In this document: one piece after another, positions 19,185 to 30,792 of the stretch | How positions within the stretch are numbered: position 1 is the first letter of the stretch | How the letters are laid out: each line of letters opens with the position of its first letter | Origin: Symsagittifera roscoffensis | Lineage: Eukaryota; Xenacoelomorpha; Acoela; Convolutidae | Direction: 5' to 3' | DNA length: 64,000 bases | NCBI RefSeq assembly: GCF_963678635.1 | Contig: NC_087065.1 | Location: 76,425,786-76,489,785 of the forward strand | Made by a program: the position numbers and the translations under genes | The notes under the pieces: model-generated | What the model was told of the DNA's origin: nothing | What the model saw: the letters and a program-made list of their open reading frames with translations, nothing else | The model's database searches: none

Positions 19185-20540
19185 ATGACGATCGCGCGTT
19201 CATACACCCATGCCGTCATCACCGCACGGAAAGAAGGCATCAATCTTTGTCTTGCCCAAATTCTTTCTATTTCTTTCGGTATCCTCAAAATTTTGCAGGT
19301 CATTTTGAACAGATCCAGTCTTTTGCTGATGCTCACTCGGCTCAATTGCTCCGGATTTGGCACGGCCATCTCCTGTTCTATCGGCCCTGCATTGGCTTCC
19401 AGCCATCTTGATTACTTGAGCCACTGAAGCTCCTCCAAAGGAGATCACAGTAGTTTGTCCTCTTACTAGAACTTGGTTCAAATCCCTCACCAGGCTGTCC
19501 CTTATGATTAGGTGTTGGCTGCCCGTCGGCACCGATTGGTGGATCGCCGCTGGATTCCAGGTCATACCGTTCAGGCAGGCTCTGGGGTGTTCCGCTGCGA
19601 CTTGCACGAAGGTCCTTCGGGTGTTGAGGTCCGGCTCTGTGGGATTCGTTGATTTTTCCTTTCTGATGGGTGACTGGCCCGCTCGCTGAGTAGGAACAAT
19701 CCTGCCCAAGATTCGGTCTCTCGCTCGGTTTATTTCTTGTATCGCAGCTTTGGCCACATGCTCAAATATCTCCTGGAACTAAGGTGCCAGGTAAGCGTCC
19801 GAGGGGTCAGATATCGTGTTTCTCTTGTTTGAAGCTCCTGAGTCTTGGATTTGGCTGTCGTCTCGATATTCATCATCGCCAGAACCTCCGGCGACGACTT
19901 GCTGACTGTAGCATTATAGAGTTCCTTCAAGTGCTTTATCTCCTCTTCCCTGAAGAGGGTCTGCAGCTCTTCGTATTTACGTTTCCATTCGTCAGAGTCT
20001 TTCCCCTTTATCTTGAAGCTCGTTCAACCTCGGTTTTAACTGCTTCCAGTCTTTGTCTTTCTTCTCCAGAGTTTCACTCGTCTCTGCCGTTTGTATCTGA
20101 ATTTCGTTCATTCTGACCTTTTTCATTGGAGAAGCCGCTGTTGGGGAGTCTGCTGAGTGTGATGGGCCCGGCCCGTCACTTAATCGCTTGGCTCCAAGGA
20201 AAGGCTGTACAGGTTGAACAGGTAGGGGCATTTCCCCTAACCGTTAGTCCCTCTGCTCGCCCAGTCCAGGTTCATGAGCTAAGTCGTGACCCGACATTTC
20301 CCCTCGTCGCCATCTCATGAGTCGGTTACGACCTCTCTCGGTGGTTCCGGACGCGCCAAAGGCCAACATCCGGGCCAACTCCGTGAGGCGTTCCCCGCCA
20401 GCTTCCTTTCCCAACGCATTGAGGAGTCTCCAATCCAAAGTTGCAATCAATCACCTCGTCCAGAGCCGATCGATACACCTCGTCCAGAGCCGATCCAGTC
20501 TCGCTGAGACAAAATTCATCAAATCGTTCGTATCACTCAT
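19139..20540 (-). pseudogene. Broken coiled-coil/SGNH-hydrolase gene (D copy)
   Basis: Starts at the ATG at 20540 and carries the same internal deletion as A1: the SGNH second block (SFGGASVAQVIK) is fused to the WLEAN-type end of the downstream gene near 19411. Here the nucleophile block still reads RDSLVRDL; the Gly before Asp is changed but the Ser is present. N-terminal frameshifts differ from A1, and a small tandem duplication (CGTCCAGAGCCGATC) is present near 20457-20490. Confidence 0.75.
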
Positions 20541-20992
20541 TCTTCTTCGTGTGTGACTGTTCGTGTTTCTCTGATTCAGTTCAAGTTCAATAAAAAAAAG
20601 TACGATTAATTAAGATCCAAAAAACAAGTCACGACTTAGATTAATCGTTACGAGCTGTTTCATCTCTAAGATAAAACATCCTTCACATCTTGTAAAAGGA
20701 GTCCATCGAAACTCTTTTGTTTTCAGTTTAAAAACTAGCACCAAGGCCAATCGTCCACCTGCGATCTTGTCAGAGTAATCATAATTGAGCGCTGTCACCT
20801 TTCGTAACTGGAGTGTTCAGGCTTCCATGACATAAGCATCTTATAAAACATAACCTAACCATAACATAACATTCAATATATCACATGTCAACACTATCAC
20901 ATAAAGACCTAAAACCTTATCATTAACCTAAAATTTAATCCCAATGACTAAAAAGTAAACCTAATAAAGACTATTTAACACTGAATATGGCT
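20541..20992 (-). other. Spacer between the macrodomain and SGNH genes (D)
   Basis: Non-coding, parallel to 17105-17556. Contains A-rich and 'cataacctaaccataacataac' simple sequence. Confidence 0.35.
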
Positions 20993-21550
20993 CTAGCAGA
21001 TGCTCAGACAATAATTTTTATGTAAATAGGACTCTATGTCCTTTTTTGAAAACATTACATGTACGAGGGCATATAACTCTCGGATGCAGTTTTCCCCTAT
21101 TGGGATCATAGACTGGTAAAGAGAGAGAGGTCACTCCTCTCTCAACCAGGAAATCCCTGAGTCTAGTTCAGGCCAGCACAAGTTCTGGGGATTTACATGT
21201 TGTCTATCAGTGACCTTAGTTACCAGGAAACACAAATATTTGCCTGGTATCTGTGATACGACAGGGGGAAGCGCTATCATCCCTCCTACACCAGGTCTCT
21301 GTTTCCATAAAAACTCGATGTTCTTGTACTCTCTTTCGAAGTCGGCCGCTAGTGCTGTCTTAAAACTTACATCAGCGGTTATCGTTATAGCGCAAGTACG
21401 TTCCGTGAGTATCAAATCACTGTCCGTGATAACAATTTTGTTTGAGTAGTGATTTGGTTAATCAAAAAACGATTCAAAATTTCGTCCAAAAAGCGATTTT
21501 TTTTTATCATTTTCGCCCTCCGTTTCCAGAACTCCAGTTTCCATTGCCGA
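20993..21550 (-). pseudogene. TARG1-like macrodomain (D copy)
   Basis: Reads ITADVSFKTALAADFEREYK, FLWKQRPGVGGMIALPPVVS and PGKYLCFLVTKVTDRQHVNP in one frame (21131-21415). After a frameshift come SLPVYDPNRGKLHP and a last helix/strand ending at the TAG at 20993. The Lys of LVTK sits where TARG1/OARD1 has its catalytic Lys. The usual Asp of the last loop is not at its exact place, but a VYDPN Asp is nearby. TARG1-type macrodomains remove ADP-ribose from acidic side chains and release terminal ADP-ribose. The frameshift and the lost junction with the upstream part make this copy a pseudogene. Confidence 0.7.
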
Positions 21551-22201
21551 TTATAATTTTTTTATCATAGGGTTTTCGGTGTGGGTGAGTCCTACCCCAC
21601 TCCCCGGACAAAAATAATCATCGACGTCACGATCGATTGCCCAAAATCGAGCAGATCGAGATTGGATTCTGGAACGCGAAAGGAGCATCTTGAGCGACCC
21701 AGTTGGACTCAGTATTGTCGTGACTGATGTATTTGATGCTATTATGATTGACACCTTGAATCGTCAAGATTGTCTCTTTCGGGTCTGCTGGCAGATCATG
21801 AAGTCATTCCAGCACTCGCAGATTTGTCAATTTTTGATCATGCATCTGCTCGGTGTCCGGTTCGAACTCCACTTCCGGTTCAGAGCAATCGTCGATCCAA
21901 TCCTGATCTGTGTCGTTGACCAGGTCGATCTCTAGTGGCACTACTACTTCGTTCAGGCCTCTAGCGAGTCCTTCATGTCGCTCAAAACTATCCTGTCTAT
22001 GACAAAATCCTCCCCATACGGGTTGTATTTCTTTTTCTGTTTTTTTTTTCCTTTTTTGCCCTGGCGAGTTTCCATGGTGAAGGGAAAGTCAGCCTGCATT
22101 CCTTTATCAACTTGAGGTTGTTCTAGACAGTCCCAGTCTTCTTCGGCATGTGGAAGAGTTTCGTCGTCCACCTCCACTCGCTCGGTTAACTCCAGGTCCA
22201 A
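21551..22201 (-). pseudogene. Acidic N-terminal part of the macrodomain protein (D copy)
   Basis: Fragments match the protein at 43219-44466 of B2: AEEDWDCLEQPQV, METRQGKKGKKK, YGEDFVIDRI and GSGVGLTHTENPMIKKL. They lie in different frames. The region is acidic with a short Lys-rich patch and no recognised domain. It lies directly after integrase, showing that the accessory gene follows pol. Confidence 0.65.
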
Positions 22202-22288
22202 TGGCAGATCTCAATTATCTACCCCCTCATTCCCGTCGTTTTTGTCGCGCGTGCCTCATTCATTCACCTCCCAGCAGGATCAACTATC

Positions 22289-23402
22289 AAACAGTCCTCA
22301 TCATGCATGTTCTCGTAGTGAGCTGCCCGAACCGATAAAAGCGACCTCCTTGGTGCACTTCAGTTATTTGAAATGGACCGCGCCGTTTTTTCAGCAACTT
22401 TTTAGTTCCCTTTGGTGGAACTAACTCCTGGAACACCCAGACATAATCTCCGACTGAGTAGGCTTTTGCATCTGCAGTCCTTTTATCGAATCTTCGTTTT
22501 TGTCTAATTAGAGCCTGCTGCGTGTTCCTGCATTAATCATTAAGTTCCTGCTGCCTCCTGATCACATCACGAACGTACGTTTGTGGTGCTGTTTTCTTTC
22601 CTTCGTACTCAGGGTAGAAGAACGTTAATGGGAGTGCTTTCTCGTGACCGGTCAACATCAAGTGCGGGCTTATTCCCATGGTAGAATGTTCTGTCCTGTT
22701 ATAAGCACCCATCACTTGCGGCAAGTGCCTGTCCCAGTCGTCCATGTATCGTGAGCAATAAAGCTTCAACATGGACACTAACGTGCGATTCTGCCTTTCA
22801 ACTAAGCCGTTCGTTTGCGAGTGACAAGTGGTCGAGTGGGCCTGTGCCACTTGTGACCTCTTCATTAACTCCTTCGTGAGATCACCCACGAATGCTTTGC
22901 CATTGTCTGATTGGAATGTGATGAGGCAGCCGTGTCTCGCTATCCATACTTTTATCTCGTGATCACACGTTTCTTCAGCTGATGCTGTCATGCAGGGTGC
23001 CGCCTCTGCGTACTTCGTGAAATGATCAATCATTACCAGCACTTGATTGTAGCCCGTGGCCGTCAAGCATATCTTCTGATGATCAATTTGCACCACCTCT
23101 GTGAGTCCTGTTGACTCTATTGACTGCAGGGAAAACCTCAATATCCTGGGATCCTTCGCCTGTTGACATGACAAGCATGCAGAGATCCACTTTTCACAGG
23201 CCTTCTTCAAACCAGGCCATTCAAACCGTTTCTGTATTATATTATACCTTTTGTCCACGCCTTGATGGCCCATCTGATCATGTGAACGAAAAAGCAATTC
23301 GGTTTGATACAACTGCGATAGCACTACCGAATTATATTTGTAAAGGACTTCGTCCTCCTGCTTGCGTTTGCAGGCTACGATACCGTCTTTATTCAAGTAC
23401 AA
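22289..23402 (-). pseudogene. Gypsy-type integrase with one internal stop
   Basis: The N-terminal zinc-binding module reads HDQMGH and, about 30 residues on, CLSCQQ, an HHCC finger. The catalytic core has the D,D(35)E residues: VQIDH, FQSDNGKAF and NGLVERQNR. The C-terminal part follows a single in-frame TAA at 22533 and includes YSVGDYVWVFQEL and KRRGPFQI, the GPF/Y module of Ty3/Gypsy integrases. The frame then runs to about 22289. Integrase would insert the reverse-transcribed copy in the nucleus. Apart from the TAA the gene is well preserved, while the RT/RNase H that should precede it is missing. An alternative, that the TAA is read through, is not supported. Confidence 0.85.
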
Positions 23403-23588
23403 CAGGTCTTTCGTCTTTAAATAAAACTGCTTAGGATCTTGTAGCTGTCTTCTTCCAAAACACCTTTGTCAGGTGCTCCATTTTCGATCCATCACTATAG
23501 GTTACTCGGTTCCAGGTTGGTACGGACGACCGTAGCATGCGGAAGTATTCTAGTCGGACGTTTCGACACTGCTATTAACTCAAGCTCG
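23403..23588 (-). other. Junction of the RT/RNase H deletion in D
   Basis: Between the protease frame and the integrase frame only about 190 bases remain, with stops in all frames and a short stretch resembling an RNase H-integrase linker. The roughly 2 kb that should encode RT and RNase H is absent. Confidence 0.65.
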
Positions 23589-24372
23589 TCATTTCTTGCC
23601 TCTTTGTATCGTCAACGTTTTTGCCTCTGTGTTCAACAACACACTCACACACAGTCCGCTCTGAGTGAGTGAGAAGCTTCTTCCTAAAATAGCTGAGCCA
23701 TTACAGTTTGGATTGGGAACCAGACACACCCGTCTATCGTTACTAAGCTCATTCAGATTCCTCATCCTAAATATCGCTATTACAGCCTGATGTGGTTTTA
23801 ACCTAACATTGCTATTTAGGAAAATTGGCACCTTTGCGTGGTTAATCCGGATTTTATTAATTGGTTTCTTTTCATACTTCCTTTCGGGGTCCTTGATTCT
23901 TATCAACCCGTCGTTGAGGTCAACCGTGAGATCAAAATTGCGCACAAAATCTTTTCCTAGGATGAATTGGTTGGACTCATCAAGACTCTCGACGACCAGG
24001 AAACTCATCCAGAGCTGCAACGAGATGATAGGGGTTCCTTTAGGTCACGTATATTGCACCCTGATTAGCCGCTGCCAGTCTGATATTAGTCGGAATCAGA
24101 TCCCACCTATCAAAACCCATGTTGCTCACAGGCATGAAACTGATCACTGCTCCGGTGTCTAATAATCTCTTCACGGAGAGTTGTCTACCCTGCACGTCTA
24201 GTACATGCGTAGCCAGATCGGCTTCACAGCCTATGTGGACTGCGTTTTGTTCGAGCATGGCTTTGTGTCCGATTCGCCCGACCTTAAGCTCTTCTCGACC
24301 GATGTAGATCCGGCCTACCTGGTCACTTGCATCGGTCTTGTGAGCTTTAGTGTAAATGTTTATGCCGTCCAC
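23589..24372 (-). pseudogene. Retropepsin-type protease region (D)
   Basis: The first part (24040-24372) has RLLDTGAVISFMPV, the aspartic protease DTG active site, after a ...HVLDVQGRQLSVK strand. The second part (23589-24020), in a shifted frame, has NQFILGKDFVRNFDL, the ILG motif that closes retropepsins, then a linker to RT ending IQRGKK. B2 carries the same linker (46972-47544). The protease would cut the Gag-Pol polyprotein. The frameshift near 24030 breaks this copy. Confidence 0.8.
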
Positions 24373-24387
24373 GTTGATGAGAATTGG

Positions 24388-25089
24388 TTATGGGCCATAA
24401 ACTTCAGTGTAGTGTCCATCTACTTTCATTAGCCTCGGTCCACCTGTTATGAGTAACGCTCTCACTACCCTAGAGTACAGTTTGGGGTCTTTTTGTCTCA
24501 GGTAGTCCGCGTAGATGTCCAGGTGTACTGCTGTGATCTCGGACGGCTCGCTCAAGTTCTTCACCACTTGATGGCCCGCGACTGATATGATCGACATTAT
24601 TTTTGTCCCTTCTCTTGTCATGCCGAAGGTCTTTCCCGAGATGACATTCAACTTTAGACTCTGCTTCCTGGGTTCCTGATTGTCCTTTTCCTTCGTTGAT
24701 CTTCCTAGAATATCAAGTTTCTCGCGCAGTTCTGTATTCTCTAACTCTGACCTTACCCACTGCTCAACCTCTTTGTTGGCCAATTCTTGCTGAACAATCT
24801 GTAATGCGGTCCGTGCCGCCAAGCCATAATCCACTTTGAGCGCACCGGCTGACTCTGCCTCCAGGCTCGAGGCAGTCGCCTCATCAGGTAAGGTCTTCAC
24901 CTCCTTGGTTGTGAAGGTGCCTGTTGTCACCTCTTTCTTCCGTGATTCGGCTTCATTCATCAGGCGGGCTCGACTTTCCGTCACCCCCGAAAGTGCCTCT
25001 TCGTGGCGGGGATGCTCGCGTCCGCTACTGCATTGCAGAATTGAGTGCAAACCGACTTGAAATGTCCCTCCAAATAACAGAAGAAGCAT
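24388..25089 (-). pseudogene. Gag-Pol connecting region (D)
   Basis: In the -1 frame relative to gag and overlapping it by about 110 bases. It has a charged, Glu/Lys-rich stretch and a region (EPSEITAVHLDIYADYLRQK, LLITGGPRL) conserved in B1 and B2 before the protease. A TAA at 24388 interrupts it where B1 and B2 read His. The gag stop codon comes right after a run of five G, where a -1 shift would enter this frame. Confidence 0.65.
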
Positions 25090-26039
25090 CTCGGTCCATA
25101 TTTCATTATGAGCCCTCTCACATACTCTTCGTGGTCCTTCTCGGTTGCATCAACATCGTCGAGAAAGTAGCCTATCGCTTTCATATTTTGTTTGTAAGTA
25201 GAACAAGTTGAAACGTGGTGGTCCATCGAACCACAATTCACACATGACCTCCTCTCATCCATGTTGTCACGAGGTCTGTACCAACTTGAATTCGCGCCAG
25301 TATTCGTTCCACTGTAGTTGCCGTAATTGCTAAAACGATTTTGCGCGCTTGGTTTAATGAGCAAGTACTCACGCGACTTCATGCGCAAATCATCGCGCGT
25401 GGGCAGTTGATCTAGCAATAGGGTGAAGTGTGTGGCCAACATGGGTTTTAGCTCATCACTTTTTACTCCATCCATGAACTTTGAGGCAATAGCCAAGTTC
25501 CGTTCCGATATCCTCTCACCAGGGTTGCTTCTCTTTCTGAGTAACTCGAGGTCATCCAAAAACTTATCTATGGATTCGTCATCTCTTTGACGCCTCTTTT
25601 CGAACATAACCATAGCTTTATGCCCCTGTACACCCGAGCCAAGGCGATTCAGCAAGATTTCGATTATCTTGCGAGCGCTGTCTCGTTCAGTAGTCCGTTT
25701 TGCCATTACACAGCTTAGGTTGGTGCCCTCTAGATTGGCCGTCAGTGCGCTGCATTCCTGTTTCTTGGAGAGATTCTCTTCCTCAAAAGGTAACTTCATC
25801 ACCTCTATCCAGGTGTCGATGCAGCCATCTGATTCTTCCTTGTATAATTTTGGCTTTTTGAGTGTCCTTCTTGAGCTTTCTCCTCTCTCGGTTGACTTCG
25901 AAAGTTTGGTGATGAATGTTTCGAGAGAGCTATTCAAAGGCTCAAACATTGAAGCGTACATCTTAGTGTCCTGTGAGATGATAGTCAGATCTGGCACCAA
26001 TCTGACATGTGGCATTGTCGGTGACTGTGCCCCCGACAT
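24981..26039 (-). CDS. Gag with two CCHC zinc knuckles (D)
   Basis: About 352 residues. The centre (RKIIEILLNRLG, GHKAMVMFEKRRQRDDESID, LRKRSNP, FMDGVKSDELKPMLATHF) is the retrotransposon Gag/capsid-like helical region. Two knuckles follow: CVNCGSMDHHVSTC and CFFCYLEGHFKSVC, both CX2CX4HX4C, for binding the RNA genome. It is open end to end, the best preserved gag in the window. The relatives in B1 and B2 are broken. The start at 26039 is the first suitable ATG; the first 60 residues are poorly conserved. Confidence 0.85.
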   Translation of the reverse strand: MSGAQSPTMPHVRLVPDLTIISQDTKMYASMFEPLNSSLETFITKLSKSTERGESSRRTLKKPKLYKEESDGCIDTWIEVMKLPFEEENLSKKQECSALTANLEGTNLSCVMAKRTTERDSARKIIEILLNRLGSGVQGHKAMVMFEKRRQRDDESIDKFLDDLELLRKRSNPGERISERNLAIASKFMDGVKSDELKPMLATHFTLLLDQLPTRDDLRMKSREYLLIKPSAQNRFSNYGNYSGTNTGANSSWYRPRDNMDERRSCVNCGSMDHHVSTCSTYKQNMKAIGYFLDDVDATEKDHEEYVRGLIMKYGPRCFFCYLEGHFKSVCTQFCNAVADASIPATKRHFRG

Positions 26040-29000
26040 CGCTTCCGCTCAACGGGGCTGCCCTGAGTCTCTCCCTTGGTTAGACTCAAAGCTGGTTCTT
26101 GATCTCTGCTGGGCCCTTGCATAACCACGTGCATCACCAGGCTCTTCCGGGTCCTCGCGATGGCGGTGGCCGGGTAGGATTAGTGTCTGCTCCCCTTCCT
26201 CGAAGGAATCAGTTGGCGTCACGTTAGCCGCTCCGGCCTCGGCGTCTCGTTCTTCATCACCATCTCGAATCGAGGATTGGCTATTCCGTGATTTAAACCT
26301 CCGCGTGAATCCCGTACGCAGCCTGGGAATCTTAGTTGTTTATCCTAGCGAGTCTCTACGCTGCATGTTTCGTGATAAAATAAAAATTTCTTTTACCGGC
26401 AATGCACAAGCTCCGAAAAAAAATGAAAAAAAAACTTACCTAAGCCCGCCGCCTCAACTCCTACAACATCAAAAATTTCACTCAATCACTTAGAGATGCT
26501 ATTAGTGACTCAGCTAAAGTTACACACAGTGTTTAGTTATTAATAACTCCTTTCTATCACCTAGTATTACACTATCACAAAAATTCACAAGATATTATCA
26601 CTAACACACAAAATACAATTGATAGCCAAATAAGAATACCCTATAGGTGACAGCGACATTTCGTTCAGTATCAAATCACTGCTTCGTTTGAAATCAAACA
26701 AATTTTTATGGAAGAGCAGTGATGGTTTCAGCAACAGATAAATAAAACTTAGTCTTAAAGAAAAAGACTTCCCTCGATTGGAACACTCCAAAAGAACAAA
26801 GCCCAGGACACTGTCTTCTCAAGTGAGTGAGTCTTGTCTAATAAACTCACCGAGGTCTTCTTTTATGTGTTCCCGGATTGCCCGAACCTTCTTATTAAGT
26901 AGCTCAAGGCAACCACACAACCGAAGTCACAATTAAAAAGAAGTTGTTAGGATACTTATGATGAATCCGATTTAGAATCCAAAGTTAATCGCGAATCTCC
27001 GGGTCAACTGGGCCACTATTCTCTTAATATACACGTCCCGTTAGTAAGTGACCTTCTATTTAGATCTAAAAGGATATCTATGGATGTTTAAATTGTCCCG
27101 GAGGGTACCTCCAAATTTTCACTAAGGAGGGTTGTTAAAGGGCTTAAGTCACCTCGGAGGGTTGATAAGACACTTAGCTTACTCCGGAGGGTTGACTCGG
27201 AGGGTTCCTTAAACACTTAGGTTGCTTCGGAGGGTCCCCCTAAATTCACTAAGGAGGGTCAATAAGAGGCTTATGTCACTCCGGAGGATTGCTTCGGACG
27301 GTACCCACAAAATTCTAAATTTTTCAAGTTTCGTCTAAAGGGGTCTCCCGCTAGTCCCAAAAAGGATCAAAACAAGCTAAATTCACTCTGGAGGTTATTT
27401 TAATCGTCTCGGAGGGTTGCGTGAAAAATTTCTGCTAGGGAGTGTTGCTAAGGGGCTTAGCTGGCTCCGGAGAGTTGCTCCGATTTGTTCCTCAAAAACC
27501 ACGAAAACAGATAATTTCACCGCTCTAAAGCCTCCGATTGCAGTCTAGCCTACTTAAAACTGGGTTGGCTGACTCGGTCAACCTTCCCAAGTGAGTGAGT
27601 CTTGTCTAATAAACTCACCGAGGTCTTCTTTTATGTGTTCCCGGATTGCCCGAACCTTCTTATTAAGTAGCTCAAGGCAACCACACAACCGAAGTCACAA
27701 TTAAAAAGAAGTTGTTAGGATACTTATGATGAATCCGATTTAGAATCCAAAGTTAATCGCGAATCTCCGGGTCAACTGGGCCACTATTCTCTTAATATAC
27801 ACGTCCCGTTAGTAAGTGACCTTCTATTTAGATCTAAAAGGATATCTATGGATGTTTAAATTGTCCCGGAGGGTACCTCCAAATTTTCACTAAGGAGGGT
27901 TGTTAAAGGGCTTAAGTCACCTCGGAGGGTTGATAAGACACTTAGCTTACTCCGGATGGTTGACTCGGAGGGTTCCTTAAACACTTAGGTTGCTTCGGAG
28001 GGTCCCCCTAAATTCACTAAGGAGGGTCAATAAGAGGCTTATGTCACTCCGGAGGATTGCTTCGGACGGTACCCACAAAATTCTAAATTTTTCAAGTTTC
28101 GTCTAAAGGGGTCTCCCGCTAGTCCCAAAAAGGATCAAAAAAAGCTAAATTCACTCTGGAGGTTATTTTAATCGTCTCGGAGGGTTGCGTGAAAAATTTC
28201 TGCTAGGGAGTGTTGCTAAGGGGCTTAGCTGGCTCCGGAGAGTTGCTCCGATTTGTTCCTCAAAAACCACGAAAACAGATAATTTCACCGCTCTAAAGCC
28301 TCCGATTGCAGTCTAGCCTACTTAAAACTGGGTTGGCTGACTCGGTCAACCTTCCCAAGTGAGTGAGTCTTGTCTAATAAACTCACCGAGGTCTTCTTTT
28401 ATGTGTTCCCGGATTGCCCGAACCTTCTTATTAAGTAGCTCAAGGCAACCACACAACCGAAGTCACAATTAAAAAGAAGTTGTTAGGATACTTATGATGA
28501 ATCCGATTTAGAATCCAAAGTTAATCGCGAATCTCCGGGTCAACTGGGCCACTATTCTCTTAATATACACGTCCCGTTAGTAAGTGACCTTCTATTTAGA
28601 TCTAAAAGGATATCTATGGATGTTTAAATTGTCCCGGAGGGTACCTCCAAATTTTCACTAAGGAGGGTTGTTAAAGGGCTTAAGTCACCTCGGAGGGTTG
28701 ATAAGACACTTAGCTTACTCCGGAGGGTTGACTCGGAGGGTTCCTTAAACACTTAGGTTGCTTCGGAGGGTCCCCCTAAATTCACTAAGGAGGGTCAATA
28801 AGAGGCTTATGTCACTCCGGAGGATTGCTTCGGACGGTACCCACAAAATTCTAAATTTTTCAAGTTTCGTCTAAAGGGGTCTCCCGCTAGTCCCAAAAAG
28901 GATCAAAAAAAGCTAAATTCACTCTGGAGGTTATTTTAATCGTCTCGGAGGGTTGCGTGAAAAATTTCTGCTAGGGAGTGTTGCTAAGGGGCTTAGCTGG

Positions 29001-30763
29001 CTCCGGAGAGTTGCTCCGATTTGTTCCTCAAAAACCACGAAAACAGATAATTTCACCGCTCTAAAGCCTCCGATTGCAGTCTAGCCTACTTAAAACTGGG
29101 TTGGCTGACTAGGTCAACCTTCCCAGTAGGATAAAAAGGTGATTTTATAAAAAAAAATTGTCGCACGGAGGGTTCCCTTAAAGTTTGGACCCTCCGAACT
29201 AACAAATTTTAAAAAAAGTTTCTTTCCTGAAGTTATAAACCCAAGAACGGTTGCATTCCAGGAAAGTGATCAAAAACATCGACTTATGGTAACAAAATTT
29301 TTCCGATCGGTGGCTAATCTTTGAGAAATCAGCAAAAACGCGTTCATTAAGTTGGCCTTTTTTTCACCACCTATATAGGTTCTCAGAGACTTTTTTCGCA
29401 ATTCTTACTGAAACCAAAAAATACTCGAAACTATCATAGTAGCCCCGTACCGCACTGGAATAATGCAACAAACCGGACCGAAACTGGTTTGGAAAGAAAA
29501 ATTTAGCCAAAAACTATCAAAATTGGACCCTTCGATTCCTTCCTTTTCCAATCTTTAAGTCTCTAGCTCTATCCACGGAGCTATTGGCAGGGTTACTCAA
29601 AAATCGCCCTAGCAACCTAGCACGTTGCGCTAGCACGCTCCTAACGTAAAAAGATTTATCGCTCTAACTCTTAAAACTCAAAAACTTGATTCTCAAAACT
29701 TATTGATGAAATTCGGAAAATTACAAAAATTCTACTAAGTATTTTTCCACGCAGTTTCTTTAGATAGGGGGTCTAACTACGTAGTAGACAACTGCGCAGA
29801 AGCCTTTTGCTGTTCGGAAAAACTCGGATATCCAAAATTTCTGGGGCTAAGAATTTGGTCGAAAATCAATATGTTTTGACAAAATTGGGGTGTTTCTCGG
29901 GTCTAAATGGGAAATAAGTAATATATAATAAGGATAATAACCTATTAGTAAAATTAATCAAAATTGTTATACCTTGCTTTGCACCAAAATATCCGATATA
30001 AGACCCTTTACTCGGAAATTCGCAATCGATGGAGGCTGCAATCGGACCGAGACAATTGTGCCCTCCACCACTTAAGTTTTAATGAAATAGTACCCGAACG
30101 ATACTAAAATTGTGTCAACGATACCCAACAGTCGTTGTGGATGTTGTCCCTGATGCCTTCTGTTGAGTCTGGAACACGTCTGTCAGCTTGCCGCTCTACC
30201 CTCCGGTCACCGGCAATTTTATCATTAACGTGCTTAAATACTCAAACAACACTCAAGGGAGGGTACATTACCCACCGCTAAAACACTCGATCATTCAATC
30301 CGAAATGATATAAATCAATCGGAAACGACAACAAAAGGAAGGTCAGATCACATCCCGTCCGGAAATAATCTATAAACGGTCATTTTACTTTTTTTTTAAG
30401 TGTTTTTGGTCTTTTTTGGATTTTTTTACCGTTTTTTTGTACTTTTTTTGTTTTCAAGTAAAATTGTTTTTTATTTTTTCTTAATTATACACTGTTTTTG
30501 TTCTGTTTTAAGTATTCTCTTTAGTTTTTTTTGAACCCAGAGCCTTGGGATAAGCGGGCTCATGACTTTCCACCCAACCCTCCGGCCCCCGGAATTTTTG
30601 GTCTTAACTAAGTTAAAAAGCTACATAGTGCCAGGCGGAGGGTCGGTACCTTGCACCTAGCACAATACAGAAAATTAAGGCCTCTAACTCGGGCATACGC
30701 CCGGAGCGGAGGGTTCGTCGCTGAAAAGTTTGCTGATCATGATGGTCTTATTCCTTTAAATGG
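26040..30763 (-). other. D leader (5' untranslated region), 4.7 kb
   Basis: Everything between PBS and gag. It contains the triple 768-bp repeat (26821-29124) and, on both sides, scattered CGGAGGGT motifs. There is no protein-coding frame of note. This is far longer than usual for a Gypsy leader. Confidence 0.7.
26821..29124. repeat. Three tandem 768-bp repeats in the D leader
   Basis: Units at 26821-27588, 27589-28356 and 28357-29124 are each exactly 768 bp and differ at only a handful of positions. Each starts AAGTGAGTGAGTCTTGTC and ends GGTCAACCTTCCC. Inside each unit the short motif CGGAGGGTTG or close variants recurs about ten times at irregular spacing. The near identity implies a recent or actively homogenised array. 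Confidence 0.95.
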
Positions 30764-30780
30764 CCCACCCAGGAGCGCCA
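30764..30780 (-). promoter_or_regulatory. Primer-binding site of D, complementary to a tRNA-Asn-like 3' end
   Basis: The minus strand reads TGGCGCTCCTGGGTGGG, 12 bases inside the LTR end. The plus strand, CCCACCCAGGAGCGCCA, looks like a tRNA T-arm/acceptor end plus CCA. The CCCACCCAGG text is typical of eukaryotic tRNA-Asn. This is the longest of the four PBS copies. Confidence 0.8.
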
Positions 30781-30792
30781 TAAAAACGTCTA

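Noticed and set aside
26821-29124. Reading the 768-bp repeats as a CRISPR-like array
   Set aside because: Units are long, contiguous and nearly identical, with no short repeats separated by unique spacers, in a eukaryotic retroelement leader.
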